NCBI RefSeq assembly: GCF_028463985.1
Contig: NZ_CP116766.1
Coordinates: forward strand, 1,178,001-1,242,000
DNA: 64,000 nucleotides
Origin: Neisseria lisongii
GTDB taxonomy: Bacteria > Pseudomonadota > Gammaproteobacteria > Burkholderiales > Neisseriaceae
Reading direction: 5' to 3'
Positions 15,917 through 24,350 of this stretch are shown here, piece by piece. The notes under the pieces are model-generated. The model was given only the letters and a program-made list of their open reading frames with translations. It was not told the origin of the DNA and did no database searches. A program made the position numbers and the translations under genes. The number at the start of each line of letters is the position of its first letter. Within the stretch, counting starts at the first letter, position 1.

Positions 15917-16423
15917 CTATTCCGGCACGCCCGACGATTCGGGTTGCAGGTGTTCTGCCACATAAGGCACCAATAAATGCGCCGTCTGCTCGAAAAACGG
16001 CATGCTGTACGAAGTCTGCCATGCTTCGGTTTGTGGGAGATCGGTAAACGAACACACCGCCGCAGCCAAAGTCATCACCAATATGCCTTTCACCGCACCG
16101 AATACGCCGCCCAACAAGCGGTTGAATCCGCCCAAACCGACCGCCGACACCGCCATCGTCAGCATCGAACGGATAAAACGCTGTACCAGCCATGCGGCAA
16201 AAAACAGCAGCAGAAATGCCAGACAAACGGCCAGCGCCTGCGGCTCGACCGAGGCAAAAGCCACGCCGGCGAAGGGTACAGCAAACCACTTGGCGGCGAA
16301 AAAGGCGACCACCCAAGTAATCAGCGAACACACTTCCGCCACCACGCCCCGCATCAGCGACATTACGACGCAGGCACCCACCACCAAGGCGGCCAGCAAA
16401 TCGGCAACAGGCAGACTATTCAC
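15917..16423 (-). CDS. cvpA: CvpA family membrane protein
   Basis: Inner-membrane protein of the colicin V production family, with a conserved position beside purF. About 168 residues with four hydrophobic segments (LLAALVVGACVVMSL, LITWVVAFFAAKWF, LAFLLLFFAAWLV, GILVMTLAAAVC) and the family's GGFNRLLGGVFGAVKG loop. A GTG start at 16423 is preferred: GGGG lies upstream and it overlaps the SPOR gene stop by eight bases. A TTG at 16441 would add six residues. Function in Neisseria is not established; it has been linked to envelope integrity in other bacteria. Confidence 0.85.
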   Translation of the reverse strand: MNSLPVADLLAALVVGACVVMSLMRGVVAEVCSLITWVVAFFAAKWFAVPFAGVAFASVEPQALAVCLAFLLLFFAAWLVQRFIRSMLTMAVSAVGLGGFNRLLGGVFGAVKGILVMTLAAAVCSFTDLPQTEAWQTSYSMPFFEQTAHLLVPYVAEHLQPESSGVPE

Positions 16424-17426
16424 GGGTAATCTGCCCCGCAATGCCGTGAACCCGCAACTTGTTCAAATCACGTTCTGCTTCACGGGCATTTTTATACGGC
16501 TCGGATTTGACCCGATATACCGTGCCTTTGTCGGTCGGAATGGCGATAATGCCGGCATTGATGCCCGCCGCCTTCATTTTTTTCTGCAGGCTCAAAGCAC
16601 GCTCTTTTTCGGCGTAACCGGCCTGAATCGCTGCTTTGCCGCCTGTGGTTTTCTCGGCGGTTTTGGCCTTGTTTTCAGACGGCTTGTCTGCTTTTTTCTT
16701 ATCCGCAGCGGCAGTTTCGGTTTTCGCTTTGGCTTTTACTTGCGCCGCTTCGCTGTCTTTTTCTGCTTTTCTGCGTTCTGCAGCGGCGGTTTCTTTTTCT
16801 TTGGCTTTAGCGGCTTCACGCTTGGCTTTGGCGGCGGCTTCCTGTTTAGCATCTGCCTGTTTTGCCTTGCGCTCGGCGGCGGCTTTTTCGTTGCGGGCAA
16901 TCCGTTTCTGCTCGGCTTCTTTGGCCTCAGCCGCTTTACGCTGTTCGGCTTTACGGGCGGCACGCTGCTCGGCAATCCGACGGCTGCGCTCTTCGGCGGC
17001 ACGAGCGGCTTCCGCTGCTTTAGCCGCTTCGATTTCCTGCAGTTTTTCCGATTCTTCCAAGCCTTTAATGTTGCTGTCGGCCAGTTTGTCGTCTTCAATC
17101 ACCAGCGGTGCGCCCACGTCTTCCGGCGGGGCGATGGTTTCCGGTTTCAGGATTTCCACTGAATCAGACGGCGCTGCCTTCGGCGTTGCGGCTGCCGTTT
17201 CGGCTTTGTTTCCATTTTCAGACGGCTTCGCCGACGGTTCGGACGGCTGTTTTCCTTCCTGCACTACCACTGCTTTTTGCGGCGGCGTGTCTTCGTTGCC
17301 GCTGTTCACGGCAAGCAGCGTCAGCACAGCGGCGGCAACCGCACCGGAAACGATAAACAAACGGCGGCGGTTGCTGCGTTTGAGGGCTTCATAACCCTCC
17401 AAATCTAATTTTTTCTCGTCTGACAT
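16416..17426 (-). CDS. SPOR-domain cell division protein (DedD/FtsN-like)
   Basis: 336 residues: short cytoplasmic tail, one membrane helix at about residues 23-42 (RLFIVSGAVAAAVLTLLAV), a long Ala/Lys/Glu-rich charged region (about 100-250) that is probably an extended coil, and a C-terminal SPOR domain (IQAGYAEKERALSLQKKM to the end) that binds denuded septal peptidoglycan. Three uptake-sequence cores lie inside the coding region and are read as SEN/PSEN-like peptides. Gene order folC-SPOR-cvpA-purF matches the E. coli folC-dedD-cvpA-purF cluster, so it is the DedD counterpart. Confidence 0.9.
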   Translation of the reverse strand: MSDEKKLDLEGYEALKRSNRRRLFIVSGAVAAAVLTLLAVNSGNEDTPPQKAVVVQEGKQPSEPSAKPSENGNKAETAAATPKAAPSDSVEILKPETIAPPEDVGAPLVIEDDKLADSNIKGLEESEKLQEIEAAKAAEAARAAEERSRRIAEQRAARKAEQRKAAEAKEAEQKRIARNEKAAAERKAKQADAKQEAAAKAKREAAKAKEKETAAAERRKAEKDSEAAQVKAKAKTETAAADKKKADKPSENKAKTAEKTTGGKAAIQAGYAEKERALSLQKKMKAAGINAGIIAIPTDKGTVYRVKSEPYKNAREAERDLNKLRVHGIAGQITRE

Positions 17427-17452
17427 GGGATTTCCCTATAGTTGAACGATGG

Positions 17453-18721
17453 TTACAATGTCGCCAAAACACCGGCAACCGTATGAAACGAACCGAAGAC
17501 GACAATTCTATCATTTTCGCCCGATTTCGCCAAAGCGTCCCGATATGCCGATGCAATGTCGGCAAAACAGGTAACACGGGTAATGCCGTGTTCCGCCAGT
17601 TTCTGCTGCAAGGCTTCCAAACTCATGCCTCTCGGTACATCGAGCGGGGCGATATGCCATTCGTCGAATTGGTCTTTTACGGTGTCCAATACGGTATCGA
17701 TGTCTTTATCCGCCAGCATACTGAACACGGCGGTGCGTTTTTGGGCGAATGCCAGATTAATCAAGCTGCGGCGCAATGCCCGTGCGGCGTGGGGATTGTG
17801 GCCGACATCCAGCACCACCAGCGGCCGCCCCGGCAATACTTGGAAACGCCCCGGATTTTCCACCAGCAGCAAGCCCCGTTTGACTGCACCGATGTCCACC
17901 GGCAAGCGGTCGTTCAAGCAGGTTAATGCGGTTAAGGCACAGGCGGCGTTGCCGATTTGGTATGCGCCCCGCAGCGCCGGAATCGGTAAGGCATTGCGGT
18001 TTTTCGCTTCGCTAGTTTGCGGGCGGTAGCGGTAATTCCATTGCAGGTTGTCGGTTACGCTGAAATCGAAATCCCTGCCGTTGAGCAGCAGTTCGGCACC
18101 GATTTCTTCGGCGTGGCGGCGCAGCGATTCGGGCGGCGGATTTTGGCCGCACACCGCCGGTTTGCCGCTGCGGAAAATGCCGGCTTTTTCAAAAGCGACG
18201 GCTTCGACCGTGTCGCCCAAAAATGCCTGATGATCCAAATCGACACTCGTTACCACCATGCAGTCGCCGTCAAACACATTGACAGCGTCCAAACGGCCGC
18301 CCAATCCGACTTCCAAAACCATCACGTCCACTTGTTCGCGGATAAAAATATCCACCGCCGCTAAGGTGTTGAATTCAAAATAAGTCAGCGACACGTCTTG
18401 TCTTGCCGCTTCGATGCGTTCAAACGACGCTACGATTTGTTCATCCGACACCGGCTGCGTATTGACCGTAATCCGTTCGTTGAAACGCAGCAGGTGCGGG
18501 CTGGTCAGCGTACCGACTTTATAGCCCGCCTGCGTGTAGATATGCGACAGATAGGCGCACACCGAACCTTTGCCGTTGGTGCCTGCCACCACAATCACGG
18601 GACATTCGGGGTTCAGCCCCATCTGCTCTTTTACGGCCCGGACACGGGTCAGCCCCATATCGATCACGCCGCCGCTGTGGGCGGTTTCCAAATGGCTCAG
18701 CCAATCTGATAGTGTTTTCAT
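17453..18721 (-). CDS. folC: Bifunctional folylpolyglutamate / dihydrofolate synthase
   Basis: Adds glutamate to dihydropteroate and to tetrahydrofolate. 422 residues, with the Mur-ligase-type P-loop VVAGTNGKGSVCAY near residue 45, the Omega-loop/second ATP motif EVGLGGRLDAVN, and DVGHNPHAA in the C-terminal domain. ATG at 18721; the gene heads the folC-SPOR-cvpA operon. A TATAG-type miniature element ends 14 bases before the start codon and so occupies the promoter or leader. Confidence 0.95.
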   Translation of the reverse strand: MKTLSDWLSHLETAHSGGVIDMGLTRVRAVKEQMGLNPECPVIVVAGTNGKGSVCAYLSHIYTQAGYKVGTLTSPHLLRFNERITVNTQPVSDEQIVASFERIEAARQDVSLTYFEFNTLAAVDIFIREQVDVMVLEVGLGGRLDAVNVFDGDCMVVTSVDLDHQAFLGDTVEAVAFEKAGIFRSGKPAVCGQNPPPESLRRHAEEIGAELLLNGRDFDFSVTDNLQWNYRYRPQTSEAKNRNALPIPALRGAYQIGNAACALTALTCLNDRLPVDIGAVKRGLLLVENPGRFQVLPGRPLVVLDVGHNPHAARALRRSLINLAFAQKRTAVFSMLADKDIDTVLDTVKDQFDEWHIAPLDVPRGMSLEALQQKLAEHGITRVTCFADIASAYRDALAKSGENDRIVVFGSFHTVAGVLATL

Positions 18722-18734
18722 GATTTGTTCTCTT

Positions 18735-18808
18735 TATAGTAAATCCATTTTAAAAAGATTACGGTGCTGGCTCGCCGCCTTGTACTCTTTTTAAAATGAA
18801 TTCACTAT
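18735..18808. repeat. Correia-like miniature element in the folC leader (74 bp)
   Basis: Ends TATAGTAAATCCATTTTAAA and TTTAAAATGAATTCACTATC form an imperfect inverted repeat; the core keeps only GGTGCTGGCTCGCCGCCTTGTA. Lies directly upstream of folC on the minus strand. Confidence 0.65.
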
Positions 18809-18820
18809 CAACCGTATCCG

Positions 18821-18863
18821 AGGCCGTCTGAAATCTGCAATCGGCCTGATTTTCAGACGGCCT
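18821..18863. terminator. Uptake-sequence pair overlapping a gene end
   Basis: AGGCCGTCTGAAAT and TTTTCAGACGGCCT with a short loop. The right arm overlaps the last codons and stop of the YgfX-like gene (18853), so that gene's C-terminus is encoded by uptake sequence. Confidence 0.65.
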
Positions 18864-19269
18864 GCCGACACCAGCGTGCCCATACTTTCAAACGGCGGCA
18901 ACTTTCCTGATCCAGCATATCTGCTGCCACCAACTGGCGGATTGTCCGCTCTTCGGTGCGCCAGTGTAGAAACAGAAAACGGCGGCCGACCACGGAAGAA
19001 TCCAGCAATTCGGCGGCAAACGGTTTACCGTTTATCCAAATGCCTGCCCGCATTTTGCTGTCGATTTCGATTTTGCGCACCGAGTCGGCACGTTTCAGGG
19101 CTGCCGTCCGCCATGCACGGGCAAACGAAACCGCCAATGCTGCCAAGCCTGCCCACATCATTATGCCGTAAAAACAACCAATACACACGGCACACGCCGC
19201 CACATGCAGGCCGATAATCAGCCCCTGCCATGTTTTTGAAGGGCGCAAGGCCGTCTGAAACGGGCGCAT
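18853..19269 (-). CDS. YgfX-like small membrane protein
   Basis: 138 residues with two adjacent hydrophobic segments near the N-terminus (LIIGLHVAACAVCIGCFYGIM, WAGLAALAVSFA) followed by a soluble domain rich in Arg and Trp. The layout, and the pattern ...IEIDSKMRAGIWINGK...LLDSSVVGRRFLFLHW..., resembles the YgfX/CptA family of inner-membrane proteins, but this is a judgement by eye. Starts 2 bases downstream of the stop of the 119-residue gene to its right. Its C-terminal residues are encoded by an uptake sequence. Confidence 0.65.
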   Translation of the reverse strand: MRPFQTALRPSKTWQGLIIGLHVAACAVCIGCFYGIMMWAGLAALAVSFARAWRTAALKRADSVRKIEIDSKMRAGIWINGKPFAAELLDSSVVGRRFLFLHWRTEERTIRQLVAADMLDQESCRRLKVWARWCRQAV

Positions 19270-19271
19270 GG

Positions 19272-19631
19272 TTACATCATATTGTCAAAAACCGGGCTGA
19301 CGCTTAAATCGGCTTCTTCCATATCCAGCACCATATCGTGGACTTCGATATCGAAAAAGTCCCAAAACACGTTCAAGCCCATGTCTTGCGGCCAGTCTTT
19401 TTGATCGATGTCCCAGCTTGCCAGCTCGGCTTCAAAAATCTGCCGGTAGCGTTCGTCAAAATATGCCACCACCGCTTCGGGCGTGTCGCTTTCGGGTACG
19501 AGAAACACCGAACAGTTGCTGCGCAGCTGTTCCAGCGTCAGGTCGGGCATATTTTCATCCGCCGCTTTGAGCCATTCCAAAAAACGGGCGGTCGGTTTGA
19601 GTACCACGGCGCTTCTGTCAACAAAATACAT
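19272..19631 (-). CDS. Conserved hypothetical protein, acidic
   Basis: 119 residues from the ATG at 19631 (MYFVDRSAVVLKPT), which is preceded by AAAGGATA. Acidic, soluble, no signal peptide or membrane segment; the end is rich in Asp/Glu (VFWDFFDIEVHDMVLDMEEADL). I do not recognise a function. Followed after 2 bases by the YgfX-like gene, so they are probably co-transcribed. The longer frame to 19676 runs into an uptake-sequence terminator and is not likely. Confidence 0.75.
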   Translation of the reverse strand: MYFVDRSAVVLKPTARFLEWLKAADENMPDLTLEQLRSNCSVFLVPESDTPEAVVAYFDERYRQIFEAELASWDIDQKDWPQDMGLNVFWDFFDIEVHDMVLDMEEADLSVSPVFDNMM

Positions 19632-19647
19632 GATTATCCTTTCTTTT

Positions 19648-19693
19648 GCCAAGCCGTCTGAAAACGGATGAAACAATTTTCAGACGGCTTGGC
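19648..19693. terminator. Uptake-sequence terminator of the ABC ATPase gene
   Basis: GCCAAGCCGTCTGAAAA (19648-19664) and its perfect complement (19677-19693), 12-base loop. Confidence 0.8.
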
Positions 19694-19701
19694 GGAATCT
19701 G

Positions 19702-20430
19702 TTAATGCGTCATCACCTGCTGCAAAAACTGCTTGGCACGCTCGTGCTGCGGGTTGGTGAAAAAGTCTTCCGGCGCAGCTTCTTCGATGATTTTGCCGTG
19801 ATCGACAAAAATCACTTTGTCCGCCACTTCTCGGGCAAAACCCATTTCGTGGGTAACGCACATCATGGTCATGCCGCTTTCGGCCAAGTCTTTCATTACT
19901 TTCAGCACTTCGCCGACCATTTCGGGGTCGAGCGCCGAAGTCGGCTCGTCAAACAGCATCACACGGGGTTCCATCGCCAAACCTCTGGCAATCGCCACCC
20001 GCTGCTGCTGGCCGCCGGAAAGCTGGCTCGGCAAAGCGTCTTTTTTATGCGCCAAACCGACACGTTCCAACAACTCCATCGCTTTTTTCTCCGCCTGCGC
20101 ACGGCTTTGCTTTTTCACTTTCATCGGCGAGAGAATGATGTTTTCCAACACGGTCAGATGCGGATAAAGATTGAACCCTTGAAACACAAAGCCGACTTCT
20201 TCCCGCACTTTGTTTAAATCGGTTTTCGGGTCGGCAACGTTGATGCCGTTTACCCAGATTTCGCCGCTTTCGATATTTTCCAACTGATTGACGGTACGAA
20301 TCAGCGTGGATTTACCGCTGCCCGACGGGCCGCACACCACCACCACTTCGCCCTGTTTCACTTCCAAATCGACCCCGTTAATCACATGCAGATCTTTGAA
20401 ATGTTTATGTACGTTTTTGAATTTAATCAT
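19702..20430 (-). CDS. Polar amino-acid ABC transporter ATP-binding protein
   Basis: ATPase of a GlnQ/HisP-type amino-acid importer. 242 residues from ATG at 20430, preceded by GGAAG. Walker A GPSGSGKST, Q-loop QGFNLYPHLT, signature LSGGQQQRVAIARGLA, Walker B VMLFDEPTSALD and switch His in CVTHEMGFAR are all intact. The permease and binding protein are not in the window: downstream lies an unrelated gene pair and upstream rsmA, so this is an orphan subunit whose partners must be elsewhere. Confidence 0.92.
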   Translation of the reverse strand: MIKFKNVHKHFKDLHVINGVDLEVKQGEVVVVCGPSGSGKSTLIRTVNQLENIESGEIWVNGINVADPKTDLNKVREEVGFVFQGFNLYPHLTVLENIILSPMKVKKQSRAQAEKKAMELLERVGLAHKKDALPSQLSGGQQQRVAIARGLAMEPRVMLFDEPTSALDPEMVGEVLKVMKDLAESGMTMMCVTHEMGFAREVADKVIFVDHGKIIEEAAPEDFFTNPQHERAKQFLQQVMTH

Positions 20431-20468
20431 TGTTTTCTTCCACTGTAGCACAAATACCCGCCCTGTTT

Positions 20469-21248
20469 TCAGACGGCTTTGCCCACCAGATAATTGCTCA
20501 ATTCGACATAGGTTTCGGGGGCGATTTCTTCGGCACGCTGCTGCGGATCGATACCGACCGCCACCAAATCTTCATCGCCCGCACAATCTTTCAGATTGTT
20601 GCGTATGGTTTTGCGCCGCTGGTGAAACGCCTGTTTGACCAGCTTGGCGAAATGCTCGAAATCTGCCGCTTCGCCGATACGGTGTTTCACCGGAATCATG
20701 CGCACTACTGCCGAATCGACTTTGGGCGCAGGATCAAAGGATTCGGGCGGCACTTCAATCAGCATTTCCATATCGAAGAAATACTGCAGCATCACGCCCA
20801 AACGCCCGTAATCGTTGGTTTTCGGCTCGGCAACCATGCGTTCTACCACTTCTTTTTGCAGCATAAAGTGCATATCGGTTACATCGTCCGCCACTTCGCT
20901 CAAACGAAAAAGCAGCGGCGTGGAAATATTGTAGGGCAAGTTGCCGACAATTTTCTTTTTACCTGCAATGCTGTTGAAGTCAAACTGCAAAACATCGCCT
21001 TCGTGAATTACCAGTTTGTCGGCAAACGGCAAAGTTTTCAATCGTTTGACAATATCTCTGTCGATTTCGCACACATGCAGGCATTTGAGTTTTGCCGCCA
21101 GCGGTTCGGTAATTGCCGCCAAGCCGGGGCCGATTTCGATAACGGTATCGTCTTCCTGCGGCCGCACGGCGTGGACAATATCGCTGATAATGCGTGTATC
21201 CTGTAAAAAATTCTGCCCGAAACGCTTACGGGCTTTGTGTTCTTTCAT
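20469..21248 (-). CDS. rsmA: 16S rRNA dimethyladenosine transferase
   Basis: Dimethylates two adjacent adenines near the 3' end of 16S rRNA (KsgA). 259 residues from ATG at 21248. SAM-binding motif EIGPGLAAITEPLA, and the catalytic motif NLPYNISTPLLF. A GTG one codon upstream and a TTG four codons upstream are alternative starts. An uptake-sequence core overlaps the stop region. No operon partner is obvious. Confidence 0.96.
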   Translation of the reverse strand: MKEHKARKRFGQNFLQDTRIISDIVHAVRPQEDDTVIEIGPGLAAITEPLAAKLKCLHVCEIDRDIVKRLKTLPFADKLVIHEGDVLQFDFNSIAGKKKIVGNLPYNISTPLLFRLSEVADDVTDMHFMLQKEVVERMVAEPKTNDYGRLGVMLQYFFDMEMLIEVPPESFDPAPKVDSAVVRMIPVKHRIGEAADFEHFAKLVKQAFHQRRKTIRNNLKDCAGDEDLVAVGIDPQQRAEEIAPETYVELSNYLVGKAV

Positions 21249-21347
21249 CACGGTAGGCAACCCAGTTGATTATTGCCGCCTATTGTAACTGAAAATCTGC
21301 CGCTTGGAAAAACGGCGGTAACGCATTTTCAGACGGCCTCAACGCCT

Positions 21348-21950
21348 TTACCGAACAAACGGCGGCACATTTAAGCCGAAATCCCGCAGCAGCGCCACGG
21401 TTTCAAATACCGGCAAGCCCATCACGCCGGTAAAACTGCCCTGCAAATGCTCGACAAATACGCCGCCCAAACCCTGAATGCCGTATGCACCGGCCTTGTC
21501 CATCGGCTCGCCGCTGCGGATATAGTCCGCAATTTCGCCCTTATCCAGCGGTTTGAACGCCACATCGCTCTGCTGCACCGTGCAGCGGGTTTCGCCCTGC
21601 CAATACACGCAGACCGCCGTCAGCACCTGATGGGTGGTTCCCGACAGCAGCGACAGCATTTCCGCCGCCTGCGTTTCATGTTCCGGCTTGCCCAAAATGC
21701 GGTTTTGATAGGCGACCGTGGTATCGGCGGTGAGCAGCGGATAAGCGGGAAAACCGCCGTGCTGCGCCTGCCATGCGGCTACGGCGGCGGCATTTTTTTC
21801 TTCCGCCATACGCCGCACATAATCTGCTGCCGCTTCGCCCGCCTGCGGCGTTTCATCGATTTCCGCCGCCAAACGTTCGACCCGATAGCCGAGGTTTTCC
21901 AGAATTTCACGGCGGCGGGGGCTGCCGGAAGCCAGATAAATGCTGTTCAT
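21348..21950 (-). CDS. maf: Maf-family nucleoside triphosphate pyrophosphatase
   Basis: House-cleaning pyrophosphatase that hydrolyses non-canonical or m7G-type nucleotides. 200 residues. Begins MNSIYLASGSPRRREIL with the SGSPRR motif, and has DETPQAGEAAADYVRRMAEEK and the active-site TADTTVAYQNRILGKP; ends with GLPVFETVALLRDFG. The E/A pattern fits the YceF/MafB-like subgroup loosely; the exact substrate is unclear. ATG at 21950; a TTG precedes it. Confidence 0.93.
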   Translation of the reverse strand: MNSIYLASGSPRRREILENLGYRVERLAAEIDETPQAGEAAADYVRRMAEEKNAAAVAAWQAQHGGFPAYPLLTADTTVAYQNRILGKPEHETQAAEMLSLLSGTTHQVLTAVCVYWQGETRCTVQQSDVAFKPLDKGEIADYIRSGEPMDKAGAYGIQGLGGVFVEHLQGSFTGVMGLPVFETVALLRDFGLNVPPFVR

Positions 21951-22093
21951 CAATCGTTTTCCTGTTTGTTCGACGGGCTTATCATACCCGATTTTTCCGC
22001 TGCCTGAAGCCGTTTTTCAGACGGCCTTTGTGCTGTAAAAAGCAGACTGTGCTATGATGATGCCGTCTGAAAATCCACTCTGAAACGCCATTT

Positions 22094-22531
22094 ATGGAAA
22101 AAACCGTTTTTCTCTACACCGACGGTGCCTGCAAGGGCAATCCCGGCGCCGGCGGCTGGGGCGTGCTGCTGCGCTACGGAAGCCATGAAAAAGAACTCTT
22201 CGGCGGCGAGGCGGAAACCACCAACAACCGCATGGAACTCACCGCCGTTATCGAGGGATTAAGCAGCTTAAAACGCCGCTGTACGGTAGTAATCTGCACC
22301 GATTCGCAATATGTGAAAAACGGCATGGAAAGCTGGATACACGGTTGGAAAAAAAACGGCTGGCAAACTTCCGCCAAAAAACCGGTTAAAAACGATGATT
22401 TGTGGAAGGCTTTAGACGAACTCGTCGGCCGCCACGATGTCCGCTGGCAATGGGTCAAAGGCCACGCCGGACACGCCGAAAACGAACGTGCCGACCAACT
22501 GGCCAATCAGGGAGCAGCGCAGTTTGCCTGA
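22094..22531 (+). CDS. rnhA: Ribonuclease HI
   Basis: Cleaves the RNA strand of RNA-DNA hybrids. 145 residues with the four acidic catalytic positions: Asp in YTDGACKGNPGAGGWG, Glu in NNRMELTAVIEGL, Asp in CTDSQYVKNG, and Asp in NERADQLANQ; the loop His is in VKGHAGHAEN. Full length. ATG at 22094 lies just after an uptake sequence (22070). Confidence 0.97.
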   Translation: MEKTVFLYTDGACKGNPGAGGWGVLLRYGSHEKELFGGEAETTNNRMELTAVIEGLSSLKRRCTVVICTDSQYVKNGMESWIHGWKKNGWQTSAKKPVKNDDLWKALDELVGRHDVRWQWVKGHAGHAENERADQLANQGAAQFA

Positions 22532-22642
22532 ATCGAACAGGCCGTCTGAAAACGCTTAACCCGTCAAAACACTGCCGCAACACCATTTGGGGAAGAACCT
22601 CTTTTCACTATACAATAGGCTATATTATTTAAGGAATCTGCC

Positions 22643-23065
22643 ATGAACCACTGCCCCATCTGTTATGCCGAAAATGAAGAAATCCTGCTGCAAACGCCCA
22701 ATCTGCGGGTGATTGCCGTGCATAACGAAGCCGGTTCGCCTGCGTTTTGCCGGGTGATTTGGCAACAGCATGTTGCCGAAATGACCGATTTGTCTGCGCC
22801 GCAGCGTACCGAACTGATGGAGGCGGTGTATCGGGTCGAAGCCGCCATGCGTCAGGTGTTCCGCCCTGCCAAAATCAATTTGGCGAGTTTGGGCAATGTC
22901 GTGCCGCACCTGCATTGGCATGTGATTGCCCGTTTTGACAACGATGCCAGTTTTCCGGCACCGATTTGGGCTGCTGCGGTGCGCAAACACGGCATGACGC
23001 TGCCCGACAACTGGCCGCAACAGATAAAAACGCTTTTGCAAACTGCATTTTCAGACGGCCTGTAA
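22643..23065 (+). CDS. HIT family protein
   Basis: Histidine triad nucleotide-binding protein or hydrolase, 140 residues. The triad is HLHWHVIAR (His-x-His-x-His), preceded by KINLASLGNVVPHLHWH. An N-terminal CPICYAENEE could bind metal. TTAAGGAATC precedes the ATG at 22643. The last codons and stop are formed by an uptake sequence (FSDGL, TAA), and a second, inverted uptake sequence follows immediately. The substrate is unknown. Confidence 0.92.
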   Translation: MNHCPICYAENEEILLQTPNLRVIAVHNEAGSPAFCRVIWQQHVAEMTDLSAPQRTELMEAVYRVEAAMRQVFRPAKINLASLGNVVPHLHWHVIARFDNDASFPAPIWAAAVRKHGMTLPDNWPQQIKTLLQTAFSDGL

Positions 23066-23100
23066 TGCCGTCTGAAAACCGAAATAAGGAAATACGATTG

Positions 23101-24294
23101 ATGACTTGGCAACCTTCCCGCCGCCATTTTTTACGGGCTTCCGCCGCCGCTGCCGGTGCCGGCCTGCTCCAAGCCTGCGGTACGCCGACTGCGCCGCAAC
23201 CGTCCCAACCTGTCAAAGGAAATACCGTGCCTGCCCGCCCTGCCGCTTCCCGACCCGCCCACACTTCCGGCCATACCGGCGACAATCTGCTGCGTGTGGT
23301 TGCGCCGTCGGGTTTTGCCGAATCGTATGAACGGGTTACACTGGGTCTCAACCGCCTCTACCAAGCCGGTTTTACCGTAACCAACCAGCAGGCCGGTTCC
23401 CGCCGCTACCAGCGTTTTGCCGGTACTGATGCCGAACGCATCGCCGATTTTCAAGACGTGGCTTCGGGGCGGGTTGCCACGCCGAAAGTTTTGATGGGGC
23501 TGCGCGGCGGCTACGGCGCTGCCCGCCTACTGCCGCACATCGATTTCGCTTCGCTGGGCGCACGGATGCGGGAGCGGGGAACGCTGTTTTTCGGCTTCAG
23601 CGACGTGAGTGCCGTCCAACTGGCGCTGCTGGCAAAAGGCAATATGATGAGTTTTGCCGGCCCGATGGTGTACAGCGAATTCGGCAAACCTGCGCCGAGC
23701 GTTTACACCATGGATTCTTTTATCCGAGGCACGACCGAAAGCGTCAATACCATCGCCGTCGATACCATTCAGCGCCGGGATGTGCAGGCGGAAGGTACAT
23801 TATGGGGCGGCAATCTCAGCGTTTTGGCTTCGCTTGCCGGTTCGCCCTACCTGCCCGATATTGCCGGCGGCATTCTGTTTTTGGAAGATGTCGGCGAACA
23901 GCCCTACCGTATCGAGCGTATGCTCAACACGCTCTATCTCGCAGGCGTGCTGCAGAAACAGCGTGCCATCGTCTTCGGCGATTTCCGCATGGGTACGGTT
24001 CGGGATACTTATGATTCGAGCTACGATTTGTCTGCCGTTATCAACCATATCCAGCGGGCAACCCGTGTTCCCGTGCTGACCGGTTTCCCGTTCGGCCACA
24101 TCACCAACAAAGCCACATTCCCGCTGGGCGCACACGCCGCAATCCGCAGCAGCGGCAACGGCGGTTACAGCGTTACCTTCACCGGCTACCCGACCCTCAA
24201 CGCCGCCGCCCTCACCCTCGACACCCTGCTGCCGCCGCCCGTTTCAACGTTTGATGCGGTAGTGGAAAGTATCGGTAATGAAGTAACGGAATAA
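23101..24294 (+). CDS. ldcA: L,D-carboxypeptidase LdcA, lipoprotein with twin-arginine signal
   Basis: Peptidase S66 that removes the terminal D-Ala from murein tetrapeptides. 397 residues from ATG at 23101. N-terminus has SRRHFLRA followed by a hydrophobic stretch and the lipobox LLQAC, suggesting a Tat-exported lipoprotein. After a Pro/Ala-rich linker the S66 fold begins at VVAPSGFAESYERV; LMGLRGGYGAARLLPH holds the region before the nucleophile and the C-terminal region has GFPFGHITNKATFPLG with the catalytic His. The related gonococcal LdcA is periplasmic. An overlapping longer frame from 22966 crosses the HIT gene and is not used. Confidence 0.93.
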   Translation: MTWQPSRRHFLRASAAAAGAGLLQACGTPTAPQPSQPVKGNTVPARPAASRPAHTSGHTGDNLLRVVAPSGFAESYERVTLGLNRLYQAGFTVTNQQAGSRRYQRFAGTDAERIADFQDVASGRVATPKVLMGLRGGYGAARLLPHIDFASLGARMRERGTLFFGFSDVSAVQLALLAKGNMMSFAGPMVYSEFGKPAPSVYTMDSFIRGTTESVNTIAVDTIQRRDVQAEGTLWGGNLSVLASLAGSPYLPDIAGGILFLEDVGEQPYRIERMLNTLYLAGVLQKQRAIVFGDFRMGTVRDTYDSSYDLSAVINHIQRATRVPVLTGFPFGHITNKATFPLGAHAAIRSSGNGGYSVTFTGYPTLNAAALTLDTLLPPPVSTFDAVVESIGNEVTE

Positions 24295-24306
24295 TCTGCC
24301 GGATAA

Positions 24307-24350
24307 AATATCCCCGCTGTTTTTGAGTATTTAGAAACAGCGGGGATATT
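24307..24350. terminator. Terminator of ldcA
   Basis: ATATCCCCGCTGTTT pairs with AAACAGCGGGGATAT around a short A/T loop, followed by T residues. Confidence 0.8.

Noticed and set aside
16002..17162. A 386-codon plus-strand frame with a Phe/Gly-rich product
   Set aside because: Antisense to cvpA and the Ala/Lys-rich SPOR protein; the Phe/Gly bias is simply the complement of Lys/Ala codons.
22966..24294. A longer LdcA start overlapping the HIT gene
   Set aside because: The ATG at 23101 begins right before a twin-arginine lipoprotein signal; the extension has no signal and overlaps the upstream gene.
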